From JAFAGX01 sp035622175 (GTDB taxonomy: Bacteria; Acidobacteriota; Terriglobia; Terriglobales; Acidobacteriaceae): a DNA stretch of 64,000 nucleotides. Below, piece after piece: positions 28,439 through 37,199 of the stretch (position 1 is its first letter; each line of letters starts with the position of its first letter). The notes under the pieces are model-generated. The model was not told where the DNA came from. It saw only the letters and a list, made by a program, of their open reading frames with translations, and made no database searches. The DNA lies in assembly GCA_035622175.1 (NCBI GenBank), contig DASPVV010000138.1:59609-123608 (forward strand), in the 5' to 3' direction. The position numbers and the translations under genes were made by a program.

Positions 28439-29704
28439 GTGGGGAAGGTCAGGCTAGAACGACGGGTTGTGATCACCGGCATGGGCGTGGTTAGCCCGAA
28501 CGGTGTCGGCAAGGCTGCTTTCTCGGAGGCGGTTCTAGCCGGGCGCAGCGGAGTGCGGCGTATTTCGCGCTTTGACCCCTCGGGAATATCGGTTCAGATC
28601 GCAGGCGAAGTCGTCGATTTCGACGAGTTGGCGTGGGTGGAAAAGCGAGAACGAAAACATGTCTCCCGTGTGCTCCCGCTCACGTTCGCCGCCTGTAACG
28701 AAGCTTTGGTGGACGCCGGCATCGATGTCCTCTCCTTAAGTCTCGCGGAGAAGCGCCGTTTCGGGGTGATCCTTGGCTCTGGCGGCGGATCGCAGGAGTT
28801 CACCGAAGAGCAATACCGTCTGTTCTTCCACCAGCACTATAAACAGATGAGCCTGTTTTGCATCCCGACCGGTGTCATGGGCACTCTTTCGAGCGAAGTG
28901 AGCGTGCGCTTCGGGCTGCGTGGCCCCAGCCATATCGTGACCACGGGCTGCACCTCCTCGACCGATGCCTTCGGCTATTCCATGCGGCAAATTCAGTCCG
29001 GACGGCTGGACACGGTGCTCAGCGGCGGCGCCGACGCGCCGATCTCGCTTGGCATCGTCAAGGGATTCATATTGATGAGGATTCTGACCGATTCCTGGAA
29101 CCACGCGCCCCAGCGAGCATCGCGACCGTTTTCGGTCGACCGCGATGGATTTGTGCTGTCCGAGGGAGCGTGGATGTTTGTGCTCGAAGAGTACGAGCAT
29201 GCTCGAGCTCGCGGAGCCGGAATCCTCGCGGAGGTCTGCGGGTATGGCTCTACCTGCGAGGCATACCATCGGGTGCGCCTGCAGGAGTGCGGGGAGGAGC
29301 CGGCCCGGGCGATTGCCCTCGCCATGAAGCATGCCGGCATTTCCGCCCAGGATGTGGACTATGTGAACCTGCACGGTACTTCAACCCAACTGAATGACCG
29401 CATTGAGACCCGGGCGTTGAAGCTAGCGCTCGGCGAACACGCCCCAAAGGTACCGATGTCGTCCCTGAAATCGCAGATTGGGCATCCCCAAGGGGCCTGC
29501 GGCGCCGCCGGCGTGGCCGCCACGATCGTGGGCATCGAGCGCGGACAACTTCCTCCCACGATCAATCTGGAAGCTCCGGATCCGGATTGCGATCTCGATT
29601 ATGTGCCGCAGGCTGGACGGAAAAAGGCGATCGAACATGCGGTTTGCAATTGCATCGCCTTCGGATCGAAGAACTCGGCTCTGGTGCTGCGGAAGGTGGT
29701 TTAG
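28439..29704 (+). CDS. Beta-ketoacyl-ACP synthase (FabF-like)
   Basis: 421 residues from a GTG start (RBS GGGGG about eight bases upstream). The active-site cysteine C171 is in VTTGCTSSTDA, H312 in YVNLHGTST and K344/H349 in SSLKSQIGHPQGACG, a complete decarboxylative condensing triad. The N-terminus VVITGMGVVSPNG and the C-terminal NCIAFGSKNSALVL are FabF-type. Unlike housekeeping fabF it is not next to acpP or fabG, so it may serve a specialised lipid or polyketide. A Sfp-type phosphopantetheinyl transferase lies 9 kb away at 38526. Confidence 0.9.
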   Translation: MGKVRLERRVVITGMGVVSPNGVGKAAFSEAVLAGRSGVRRISRFDPSGISVQIAGEVVDFDELAWVEKRERKHVSRVLPLTFAACNEALVDAGIDVLSLSLAEKRRFGVILGSGGGSQEFTEEQYRLFFHQHYKQMSLFCIPTGVMGTLSSEVSVRFGLRGPSHIVTTGCTSSTDAFGYSMRQIQSGRLDTVLSGGADAPISLGIVKGFILMRILTDSWNHAPQRASRPFSVDRDGFVLSEGAWMFVLEEYEHARARGAGILAEVCGYGSTCEAYHRVRLQECGEEPARAIALAMKHAGISAQDVDYVNLHGTSTQLNDRIETRALKLALGEHAPKVPMSSLKSQIGHPQGACGAAGVAATIVGIERGQLPPTINLEAPDPDCDLDYVPQAGRKKAIEHAVCNCIAFGSKNSALVLRKVV

Positions 29705-29806
29705 TTGGAGGGCAAAATCCCCAACCCTCGATGAGACACAACCGGCAGCCGGGTTTCACTTCGGATCAAGGGAACAGGGTATACGGTGCAGGCCGGGCGA
29801 ACGCGC

Positions 29807-30154
29807 TCAGGATTTCTTCTCAACCAATGCCATAAGCGCGTCCACATTGATTTTTCCGTCGCGCTCCTGCGCGGACAGATCAACACCCCAGAAGCTGGTC
29901 GATAGGTCCTGCGCCTGCAAACCCACCTGTATTTCGTTGCTGTCCAGCTCCTGAATCCAAACTACCGTGAAGTTCGCTTTCTTCGAACCCCGCTGCAGGC
30001 AAACCGTTTCTCCGGCTTTTAATGCGCGGCGCAAGCCCCCGACCCTGGCCCCACGGTGGGTTAGATCGCAGGTGTGGGCGAGATAGGTCGTGCCAGAGAG
30101 GGAAAGCTTTACCGGCAAAACCATTTTCGTGCGCTTGGATCTACGGCGGTCCAC
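29807..30154 (-). CDS. PilZ domain protein
   Basis: About 115 residues from a GTG (VDRRRSKRTKMVLPVKLSLSGTTYLAHTCDLTHRGARVGGL). The RRRSKR basic motif plus the downstream D/N-x-S/T-x-x-G analogue DLTHRGARV form the c-di-GMP binding pattern, with the D-S-x-S-x-x-G variant weakened. The domain ends with IQVGLQAQDL. The open frame reaches 30340, but its first 40 residues look non-coding. PilZ proteins answer to c-di-GMP; the low conservation of the DxSxxG motif makes binding uncertain. Confidence 0.75.
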   Translation of the reverse strand: MDRRRSKRTKMVLPVKLSLSGTTYLAHTCDLTHRGARVGGLRRALKAGETVCLQRGSKKANFTVVWIQELDSNEIQVGLQAQDLSTSFWGVDLSAQERDGKINVDALMALVEKKS

Positions 30155-30355
30155 GGCAGTTTGATTATGTCCCCCGCCGAATAAGACGAGAAGGTTACGG
30201 AAGTCATCGTTCGCAAAGCTAACTGGCGTGTTCGATGGCGATCCCAAAGCCCTGCAGTCGCCGCAGTGGGCCGGCCGTCTCCCCGTCCCTGCTCGCTGTG
30301 CCCTTCCTAACGATCGAGGGACCAGCATCGAACGAGACAAGCTCGAAGCTGAGGA

Positions 30356-30802
30356 TCAGGCGGCGTGCGACATCTGCTGGTCGAGGTGCGCAAGTACCTT
30401 GGGCCAGGCTTCCTCGTGCCGGATCTTCGACTCCAGATCCGGAAAGCCGGCCTGGGTCAGGCGGAGGTGCGTGCCTCCGTCGGCGCGGCTGAGTTCGACC
30501 GTCACGACCGTCTCCGCACCGCTGGTGGCGGCGGTGAGCCAGGTTAGTTCCAGCAACCGGTTGGGCTCCAGCCGGAGGAACCGCCCGTAGTGAGGGTGTC
30601 GCGTGGCTTCGAAGTAGGTCTCAAAAAAGAAAGCAGTATTGACCTCGCCCTTCATCAATACCGAACCCGGAACGGCGAACCAGCGATCGAATTGCTCCGT
30701 CCACGCCCGGAACAAAACTTCAGGCGACGCTCGCATCCTGCACTCGACGGTTAGGCGGAGAGGCCGCGTAGAAAGGTCCGGCGGGGCAATCGTGACGGTC
30801 AG
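30356..30802 (-). CDS. AHSA1/SRPBCC-domain protein with a CTG start
   Basis: 148 residues read from a CTG at 30802. The domain text is PLRLTVECRMRASPEVLFRAWTEQFDRWF, then NRLLELTWLT and TVVTVELSRADGGTHLRLTQAGFP, i.e. an activator-of-Hsp90-like / START fold. The first ATG (30736) would remove the first beta strand (TRPLRLTVECR). Upstream of it only the CTG follows a good Shine-Dalgarno sequence: AGAGGAGGAG at 30806-30815, five bases before it. The frame ends upstream at a stop, with no ATG, GTG or TTG between. Ligand unknown. Confidence 0.8.
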   Translation of the reverse strand: MTVTIAPPDLSTRPLRLTVECRMRASPEVLFRAWTEQFDRWFAVPGSVLMKGEVNTAFFFETYFEATRHPHYGRFLRLEPNRLLELTWLTAATSGAETVVTVELSRADGGTHLRLTQAGFPDLESKIRHEEAWPKVLAHLDQQMSHAA

Positions 30803-30880
30803 AAACTCCTCCTCTGTGCTCCCGGGGTAACGCCAAAATGCTCCGCCTCAGCCGCCTCGGCCTAGCTTCGCAAGCGAATC

Positions 30881-31657
30881 CTACTCTCCCATCATGTGTA
30901 GCACCGTACTCTCCACCTTGGGCCACGCCCTCGAGTGCGGATCGATCAAATCGAAGTGGTCGGCGGTCGCGATCTCCAGGTAATGCACATCTTCGCCCCG
31001 CCGTTTCTTGAGCTCGGCGTACTTGCGGCTGAAGTAAGAGGGCACCACGGTATCCGTGGCGCCGTGGATGAGCCATTGCGTGACGGTCCCAGGGATCGTG
31101 CCGGCCATCGGATCGGCTTCACGATAATGCTCTGGAACTGCACTCGCTGTGCCCCCCAGAAAAGCCACCACAGCATTGTCGCCGAGGTGGAGCTTCCCAG
31201 CCTCGTCAAGATCGACTACCCCGGCGAGCGAGAGGACCCGAGTCAGGGCAGGTTCGTGCGCTGCCAGACACAGAGCCAGTTGACCGCCGGCGGAGTGCCC
31301 CATCACCAGCACTTTGGTGGAATCGAGATGGTATCGTTTCCCCAGCTGAGCCAGGAAGCGATAGGCGTTGCGAATGTCCTCGAAGGAGCCCGGCCAGCCG
31401 GCACCCGGATTGCCCACCCGGCGATACTCCACATTCCAAGTGGCGAGGCCCTTCTGAGTGAGCGCAGCGCAAAGATGCCCGGCATGAAGGAGATCGTATC
31501 TGGCTTTCCAGAACCCCCCGTGGAGGTTCATCACGATGGGAAAAGGGCCTTTATCTTGCGGCAAGCGAATCTCGCCGAATTGATTTGGATCGCTTCCGTA
31601 GGCAAGCCGGGCGTCGGCAGCTGGCGCAGGCTGCTCGAGAATATCTTCCGAGGACAT
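30881..31657 (-). CDS. Alpha/beta hydrolase, kynurenine-formamidase-like
   Basis: 258 residues from MSSEDILEQPAPAADARLAYG. Signature HGGFWKARYDL (oxyanion HGG), nucleophile Ser in GHSAGGQLAL, the acid in HGATDTVVPSYFS and the catalytic His in TADHFDLID. The BD-FAE / kynurenine formamidase branch of the alpha/beta hydrolases has this same HGGFW opening. No signal peptide, so cytosolic. It lies in a minus-strand run with the F420-type gene (38 bases upstream). The substrate is not deducible. Confidence 0.85.
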   Translation of the reverse strand: MSSEDILEQPAPAADARLAYGSDPNQFGEIRLPQDKGPFPIVMNLHGGFWKARYDLLHAGHLCAALTQKGLATWNVEYRRVGNPGAGWPGSFEDIRNAYRFLAQLGKRYHLDSTKVLVMGHSAGGQLALCLAAHEPALTRVLSLAGVVDLDEAGKLHLGDNAVVAFLGGTASAVPEHYREADPMAGTIPGTVTQWLIHGATDTVVPSYFSRKYAELKKRRGEDVHYLEIATADHFDLIDPHSRAWPKVESTVLHMMGE

Positions 31658-31695
31658 GAGAACAGTTTTAATCGCAGCCCATGTGGGAGGATCAG

Positions 31696-32019
31696 CTAGC
31701 CCAAGGCCTCCGGCACCAGCTCGACTGGCAACCCTTCCCCCCAACCATATTTTCCCCGCGAAAGATTCTGAATCTCATGATAGAGATCAGGTTCTGCCTC
31801 GGCCGAGAGAACTCGCGCTTGCGCGAGGATCTTTTTCGATCCCAGTCGCACCTGCGCCCGGGGATCGGCACGCAAGTTTTGCACCCATTGTGAGCTGGGA
31901 TACTCGGCGATCACATAATAGCGCCCATGGCGGCTGGTGAACCAGATCTCGATTTCGCGCGGGAAGCCGGTTTTCCGTCCGCGCGTAGTGAGATAAAGAC
32001 ACTGGGTTTCCCGCTCCAT
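31696..32019 (-). CDS. Deazaflavin (F420)-dependent nitroreductase-family protein
   Basis: 107 residues from MERETQCLYLTTRGRKTGFPREIEIWFTSRHGRYYVIAEYPSSQWVQNLRADPRAQVRLG. The block TTRGRKTGxPR...WVQNLRADPxAxVRLG is typical of the DUF385/Ddn family, which binds F420 or FMN. It ends with GKYGWGEGLPVELVP. Start candidates are TTG 32031, GTG 32028 and ATG 32019; I use the ATG. It probably forms a unit with the small gene upstream and the hydrolase downstream. Use of F420 by this organism is inference. Confidence 0.78.
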   Translation of the reverse strand: MERETQCLYLTTRGRKTGFPREIEIWFTSRHGRYYVIAEYPSSQWVQNLRADPRAQVRLGSKKILAQARVLSAEAEPDLYHEIQNLSRGKYGWGEGLPVELVPEALG

Positions 32020-32032
32020 CGACCCCACCAAG

Positions 32033-32278
32033 TTATTGGCCCTTCAGCTTGAGTTTGTACTTGTTTTGCTCCAGGAACTCCCGGAGTTTGTCGGCGGTAT
32101 CGAGGAGCCGGATCCATTGTTCGTAGTACAACGTGACGGGAAAACGACCCAGACCGTAAACACTCACTCCACCTTTTTCCCCAATGCGGAATTCCAAGGA
32201 GCTGGAACGGCGCTGGACCTGCTGCTTTTCCAATTCCTGCACACGTGACTTGAGCTCTTCGTAGGTTGGTTCAGACAT
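32033..32278 (-). CDS. Small conserved hypothetical protein with coiled-coil head
   Basis: 81 residues: MSEPTYEELKSRVQELEKQQVQRRSSS gives a heptad-like amphipathic helix, then a compact beta region (LEFRIGEKGGVSVYGLGRFPVTLYYEQWIRLLD) and a lysine-rich helix. GAGGA lies seven bases before the ATG at 32278, preferred over an ATG at 32296. The middle block, VSVYGLGRFPVTLYYEQW, resembles a recurrent bacterial hypothetical; function not known. Confidence 0.75.
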   Translation of the reverse strand: MSEPTYEELKSRVQELEKQQVQRRSSSLEFRIGEKGGVSVYGLGRFPVTLYYEQWIRLLDTADKLREFLEQNKYKLKLKGQ

Positions 32279-32458
32279 TGTATGTCCTCGATTCAAGCTC
32301 CCATGATAGGCATTGCACCGAGATTCGTCGAGAGGAACTCCACAAAATTTTAGAAGAACAGAAGCCTTGCTCGGCGATTGGCTGATTCCCCGATTCCTCC
32401 CTAGCCGGTATCCCCCGCCTCACCTGCATCTTCTCCCCTGCGCTCCCGGGCAAAGCTC

Positions 32459-32464
32459 TATAAT
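32459..32464 (+). promoter_or_regulatory. Putative -10 box before the UbiD gene
   Basis: TATAAT ends 21 bases before the TTG start codon, leaving a leader of about 15 bases that includes the Shine-Dalgarno GGAGG at 32478-32482. No good -35 hexamer is seen, so the call is tentative. Confidence 0.3.
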
Positions 32465-32485
32465 CCTTAGTTTCCCGGAGGACTC

Positions 32486-34120
32486 TTGGCTTACGATGAC
32501 CTGCGTGCCTGGATCGCCGCGCTCGACCACGCTGGCGAACTCAAGAAGATTCGAACCGAGGTCGACCCTATTCTTGAGATCACCGAGATCACTGACCGTG
32601 TCAGCAAGCGATCCGAGCCGGGTAGATCACCCTCGGCCGGCGGTCCAGCCCTCCTCTTTCAGAGCCTCAAGGGCTATCCCGGTGCTCAAGTCCTGATCAA
32701 CCAGTTCGGCTCCGCCAGCCGGATGCATCTGGCCCTGGGTGTAAGCTCCCTCAACGACGTGGCCAATCGCATCCGCTCGTTTGTGGATGTGAAATCCCCG
32801 CAGGGATTCCTCGATAAAGTAAAAATGCTTCCCATGCTCGGCGAGATGGCAAAGTTCTTCCCCAAGACCGTATCCACGGGCCCCTGCAAGGAGGTCATCA
32901 AACGTGACGATTTCTCTTTGCTGGATTTTCCCATCTTGCAGTGCTGGCCCCGGGATGCCGGCCGTTTTATCACTTTGCCCTGCGTGATCAGCCGCGATCC
33001 CGTGAGCGGAAAGCGCAACGTGGGCTGCTATCGCATGCAGGTCTATGATGCGCGCAGCACGGGAATGCATTGGCAGCGGCAAAAGGTTGGCGCCGAGCAC
33101 TATCGCCAAAGGTTGCGGCAGGCGGCAAGCTTAGACGCCCGCTTCTCGCCCGCAGATAAGGCGCCCCTCCCCGGTCGAGGAGCGAGAACTCGAAAGCCTG
33201 GCGGGGACGCCGTGCGCCGAGCGGTGGACATCATGGCGCGTACCTCTGGAGGCTCGCGGCTGCCCGAGGATGCGTTGCCTCCCGGCAAAATGGAAGTTGC
33301 GGTTGCCATCGGCACCGACCCTGCGCTCACGTTTTCTTCGATTGTGCCCGCTCCTCCCGACATCGAGGAATACCTAATTGCCGGTTTCCTTCGCCAGAAA
33401 CCCGTCGAGCTGGTCAAGTGCGAGACGGTGGATCTTGAAGTGCCGGCCACGTCCGAGATCGTCCTCGAAGGACACGTTCACCTCGATGAACTGCGCGCGG
33501 AAGGCCCCTTCGGCGATCACACGGGTTTTTATTCCCTGGAAGATCTGTATCCGGTTTTTCACGTCCACTGCATGACCCATCGCAAAGATCCGATCTACTC
33601 CACCACCATCGTCGGCAAGCCGCCGATGGAAGACGGCTGGATGGGCAAGGCCGTCGAGCGCATCTTCCTCCCCCTCATGCAACTGACCATCCCGGAACTG
33701 GTGGACATCAATCTTCCCGTCGAAGGCATCTTTCACAACCTGATGATCGTGTCCATCCGCAAGTCCTACCCCGGCCAGGCCCGCAAGGTCATGAATGCCA
33801 TCTGGTCGCTCGGCCAGGCGATGTTCACCAAATGCATCGTTGTCGTCGATGAAGACGTGAACGTACAGGACGTCGGCGAAGTTACCCTCAAGGCTCTCAA
33901 CCACATCGATCCCGAGCGGGACATCCAGTTCATGCTCGGACCCGTCGACTCCCTCGACCACGCCTCGCGCCTTCCGAATTACGGCTCAAAGATGGGCATC
34001 GATGCCACGCGGAAATGGCCGGCGGAGGGCTTCACTCGTCCCTGGCCCGATGAAATCCTCATGGACGAAGAGACCAAGGCGCGGGTCGACGAGAAGTGGC
34101 AAGAGTTGGGGTTAGATTAG
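32486..34120 (+). CDS. ubiD: UbiD-family prenyl-FMN-dependent decarboxylase
   Basis: 544 residues from a TTG start with GGAGG five bases upstream. The family blocks are LQCWPRDAGRFITLPCVISRDP, MQVYDARSTGMHWQRQKVGAEHYR, KMEVAVAIGTDPALTFSSIVPAPP and HTGFYSLEDLYPVFHVHCMTHRKDPIYSTTIVGKPPMEDGWMGKAVERIFLPL. UbiD enzymes use prenylated FMN to decarboxylate aromatic or polyenoic acids, classically 4-hydroxy-3-polyprenylbenzoate in ubiquinone synthesis. Between residues 212 and 266 there is an insert of roughly 55 residues absent from E. coli UbiD (497 residues). No UbiX gene is in the window. Confidence 0.87.
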   Translation: MAYDDLRAWIAALDHAGELKKIRTEVDPILEITEITDRVSKRSEPGRSPSAGGPALLFQSLKGYPGAQVLINQFGSASRMHLALGVSSLNDVANRIRSFVDVKSPQGFLDKVKMLPMLGEMAKFFPKTVSTGPCKEVIKRDDFSLLDFPILQCWPRDAGRFITLPCVISRDPVSGKRNVGCYRMQVYDARSTGMHWQRQKVGAEHYRQRLRQAASLDARFSPADKAPLPGRGARTRKPGGDAVRRAVDIMARTSGGSRLPEDALPPGKMEVAVAIGTDPALTFSSIVPAPPDIEEYLIAGFLRQKPVELVKCETVDLEVPATSEIVLEGHVHLDELRAEGPFGDHTGFYSLEDLYPVFHVHCMTHRKDPIYSTTIVGKPPMEDGWMGKAVERIFLPLMQLTIPELVDINLPVEGIFHNLMIVSIRKSYPGQARKVMNAIWSLGQAMFTKCIVVVDEDVNVQDVGEVTLKALNHIDPERDIQFMLGPVDSLDHASRLPNYGSKMGIDATRKWPAEGFTRPWPDEILMDEETKARVDEKWQELGLD

Positions 34121-34157
34121 ATCGAGAGCAACGCCGAGCTGCTGGCCATGATTTACG

Positions 34158-35318
34158 ATGAGTTCTGCCATGAAGGAAACCGTCCTCGAACCCATCACCA
34201 ACCGGCCCACCATGGTGATCGCAATCTTAGTCCTTCTCGCCCTCCTCGGTTGGTTCGGCGTGAGTCGCTTGGTGAACCGGTTTCAACAGGAAGAGAAGGC
34301 CCTCGCCCGCCATCTCTATCGCCAGGGTCTCGAAGAACAGCAGTCGGGGAAACAAGACTTGGCCATCGAGCACTTTCGCGCCGCTCTCGGCTACGATGGC
34401 GACAACTTTCAGTATCAACTGAGCCTGGCGAGAGCCCTCCGAGACGGCGGACGCACCGAGGAAGCGGGGAGCTATCTCATCAGTTTATGGGAACGCTTCC
34501 CGCAGAGCGGGGAAGTCAACCTCGCTCTCGGGCGGCTGGCGGCGCGGGAAGGATCCCTCGATCGGGTCATGCAGTATTATCACAATGCCATTTATGGTCT
34601 TTGGGTCTCCGACGCGGAGCAGAACCGGGCGCGGGCCTGGCTTGAATTGATTGCCTGGCTGCTGCGATGGAATGCCCGTGCGCAAGCCCAGGCGGAGCTG
34701 ATTGGTCTGTCCGCGAATCTCCCGCCAAACCCGGAGCTCGCACTACGGACAGCGACTCTGTTTGCCCGGGTTCAGGATTACGAGCATGCCCTGGCACACT
34801 ACCGCCGAGTTCTCGAATCTGATCCGGCAAACCCATCGGCGCTGGCCGGAGCGGGAGAGGCCGCCTACCAGCTTTCTCGGTACCGCACCGCGGTGCAATA
34901 TTTGCAAGCCGCCGCCAAGGCGAGTCCCCGAGATGCGCATCTCACGGAAGTGCTTACCACCAGTAAGCTCATTCTGCAGGAGGATCCATTCAATCGAGGT
35001 ATCTCGACGCTCGAGCGCGATCGACGCCTGCGCATCATCTTTCACGACGCCGGGCAACGCCTCGACACTTGCATGCACGCCAGGGCACAGCCATCCAACC
35101 CGCAGCCCCAAGCCGATCCCCTGCCGGCGCTGAAAGCTCGCTGGAGCAAGATGAAATCGCAACTCGCCTCTCTCCGAAGTAGCCGGGAATCGGCCTTGCC
35201 GGACGAGATCATGGATCTAGTTCTACAGATCGAGCAGCAGACGGCGGCCTGCGGAACCACGGTCGAGGATCAGGCCTTGTTGCTGCTCGCCGAGAACCGG
35301 GCTGGAGTGGAGCAGTGA
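34158..35318 (+). CDS. Membrane-anchored TPR protein
   Basis: 386 residues. A membrane helix at about residues 18-37 (TMVIAILVLLALLGWFGVSRL) follows a short cytosolic head, so the bulk is probably extracytoplasmic. TPR-like pairs include YRQGLEEQQSGKQDLAIEHFRAALGYD, LARALRDGGRTEEAGSYL, LFARVQDYEHALAHYRRVLESDPANPSAL and AAYQLSRYRTAVQYLQAAAKASP. The C-terminal 130 residues are less regular with isolated cysteines. It starts 37 bases after the UbiD stop and its stop overlaps the ClC start, so the three genes look like one unit. A second ATG at 34170 is possible. Confidence 0.8.
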   Translation: MSSAMKETVLEPITNRPTMVIAILVLLALLGWFGVSRLVNRFQQEEKALARHLYRQGLEEQQSGKQDLAIEHFRAALGYDGDNFQYQLSLARALRDGGRTEEAGSYLISLWERFPQSGEVNLALGRLAAREGSLDRVMQYYHNAIYGLWVSDAEQNRARAWLELIAWLLRWNARAQAQAELIGLSANLPPNPELALRTATLFARVQDYEHALAHYRRVLESDPANPSALAGAGEAAYQLSRYRTAVQYLQAAAKASPRDAHLTEVLTTSKLILQEDPFNRGISTLERDRRLRIIFHDAGQRLDTCMHARAQPSNPQPQADPLPALKARWSKMKSQLASLRSSRESALPDEIMDLVLQIEQQTAACGTTVEDQALLLLAENRAGVEQ

Positions 35319-37084
35319 GCGATCTTCTTGCCCAAGGCCAAGAACTCCCCCAGCCTTCCTCTTCGCATGTTTCCGAAGCGGTGCGTCATCCCCGGTTTTT
35401 CGTGACCGGGAGCCTGAGCGAAGAGCGTTTCTTTCTGATCCTTTCTGTCTTCATCGGCATCTTTGCCGGGCTGGCGGTGGTCTGCTTTCGCCTGGCCATC
35501 GATTGGACCCGCATCGGCCTGCTTGGACCCGCCCCCTCCCCGCATGGGCTCCGTCTGCTCCTGGTGCCCACCCTGGCAGGTCTTGCGGTGGCCGTACTGG
35601 TTCTCCATGTGTTCCCGCGCGTTCGCGGCAGCGGCGTGAATGAGACTAAAGCCGCGTTCTATATCTTCAACGGTCGCATTCCAGTTCGTACCGCGGTGGG
35701 GAAGTTTGTCACGGCGGCTCTGGCCATTGGTTCAGGGCACTCGCTCGGGCCTGAAGATCCGTCCTTGCAGTTCGGCGCCAGCCTGGCCTGGGTGATCGGA
35801 CGGCGCATGCGATTCTCCCGGGAGAAGCTCCGCCTGCTCGCTCCAGTCGGGGCTGCCGCCGGACTGGCTGCCGCCTTCAATGCCCCGATCTCAGCCGTGC
35901 TCTTTGTCATCGAGGAGGTGATCGGCCGCTGGAGCGCCGCCATTCTCGGCTCGGTGGTGCTCTCGGCCATCTCCAGTGTGGTGGTGGTGCGTTGGTTTCT
36001 GGGTGTCCAACCCCTGTTTCGAATTCCCCCCCTTAACGTCGTTCATCCCAGCGAGTTGCTGGCCTATGCGGTCCTCGGAATTGTGGGAGGCGTGGCCGCG
36101 GTCGTATTCGCCAAGGCGATCGGCTATTTTCGCCCACTGCTGCGTGGTTTGCCGAAAGCCACGCAATATTTTCAGCCCGCGCTCGCGGGGTTCGTGATTG
36201 GCCTCATCGGGTATTGGGGCGCCCCTCAGGTCATGGGCGCAGGCTACCAGTACATCGACCAGGCCATGCACGACCAGTTTACTTGGAAGGTGCTGGCCGT
36301 ATTGGCCGGCCTGAAAATCTTGGCTACCACGCTCTCCTTCGTCACGGGCACGCCGGGGGGAATGTTCGCCCCCACGCTCTTCGTCGGCGCCATGCTGGGG
36401 GGCGCCGTGGGTGGCGTCGAGCGCCACTTTTATCCGCATCTCACGGGCACCACCGGTACCTACGCCTTGGTTGGCATGGGAGTGCTCTTCGCGGGATTTT
36501 TGCGCGCGCCCATGACCTCGGTTTTCATGGTGCTTGAGGTCAGCGGAGACTACTCGATTATCGTTCCGGTAATTCTGGCCAACACCATCGCCTACGTAAT
36601 TTCTCGCAGCTGCGAAGAAACGCCTATCTTCGACCTGCTCACTCGCCAGGACGGACTTAGTTTGCCCTCGCTCGAGGAGCAGCGGGAGGAAGGCGTGCTG
36701 CGGGTCGAGGATGCTATGACCCCTCCCCTTGCTCCTGTGCTCGATTCCCAAATTACAGTTCGGGAAGCCGGTCAGCAGATTCTATCCTCGGCGTCCGATG
36801 TCTTTCTGGTGCGATGGAACCCGTCGGGTTGGGCCAGCGTGAACCGTGATTTGGTGACACGCTTTACAAGGGAGGGGAAGTCGGAGATGACACTCGCGTC
36901 GCTGCTGCCCGCTCCTCGCCTGCCCCATCTCTATCCCGACCATCCGCTGGAGATGGCCTTGCGGTACGTTGATCAGAACCCGCTGCTTCCGGTGGTCAGT
37001 CGCGCCGACCTGCATAGACTGGAGGGCGTGATCACCGGGGAGGATGTTCTGGCTCGCTACCGCGTCGCGGCCACAGACGAATAG
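35315..37084 (+). CDS. ClC-family channel/antiporter with CBS domains
   Basis: 589 residues from a GTG that overlaps the TPR stop by four bases. About ten or more membrane helices, with the ClC blocks GSGVNETKAAFY (105-116), GSGHSLGPEDPSLQFG (139-154) and GTPGGMFAPTLFVGA. E147 in GPEDP is the usual gating glutamate. The selectivity filter reads GSGVN rather than GSGIP. The last 140 residues form two CBS-like modules (VEDAMTPPLAPVLDSQITVREAGQQIL..., and LMALRYVDQNPLLPVVSRADLHRLEGVITGEDVL), implying nucleotide-dependent gating. Function: chloride or other anion transport, exact mode unknown. Confidence 0.87.
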   Translation: MSDLLAQGQELPQPSSSHVSEAVRHPRFFVTGSLSEERFFLILSVFIGIFAGLAVVCFRLAIDWTRIGLLGPAPSPHGLRLLLVPTLAGLAVAVLVLHVFPRVRGSGVNETKAAFYIFNGRIPVRTAVGKFVTAALAIGSGHSLGPEDPSLQFGASLAWVIGRRMRFSREKLRLLAPVGAAAGLAAAFNAPISAVLFVIEEVIGRWSAAILGSVVLSAISSVVVVRWFLGVQPLFRIPPLNVVHPSELLAYAVLGIVGGVAAVVFAKAIGYFRPLLRGLPKATQYFQPALAGFVIGLIGYWGAPQVMGAGYQYIDQAMHDQFTWKVLAVLAGLKILATTLSFVTGTPGGMFAPTLFVGAMLGGAVGGVERHFYPHLTGTTGTYALVGMGVLFAGFLRAPMTSVFMVLEVSGDYSIIVPVILANTIAYVISRSCEETPIFDLLTRQDGLSLPSLEEQREEGVLRVEDAMTPPLAPVLDSQITVREAGQQILSSASDVFLVRWNPSGWASVNRDLVTRFTREGKSEMTLASLLPAPRLPHLYPDHPLEMALRYVDQNPLLPVVSRADLHRLEGVITGEDVLARYRVAATDE

Positions 37085-37199
37085 GGTTGCGCGTCATCGC
37101 CAGCTCGTGTGCCAGGCCAAGGCCCGGCGGGGAGGGTTCGAGGTTGTCGTCCGCAGCCTGAGCGCCGCCGTCCGGCTCTCGAGTATCATCTCTGCACGC

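Noticed and set aside
28736..29374. Antisense frame of 212 codons over the ketoacyl synthase
   Set aside because: Shadow of the real gene.
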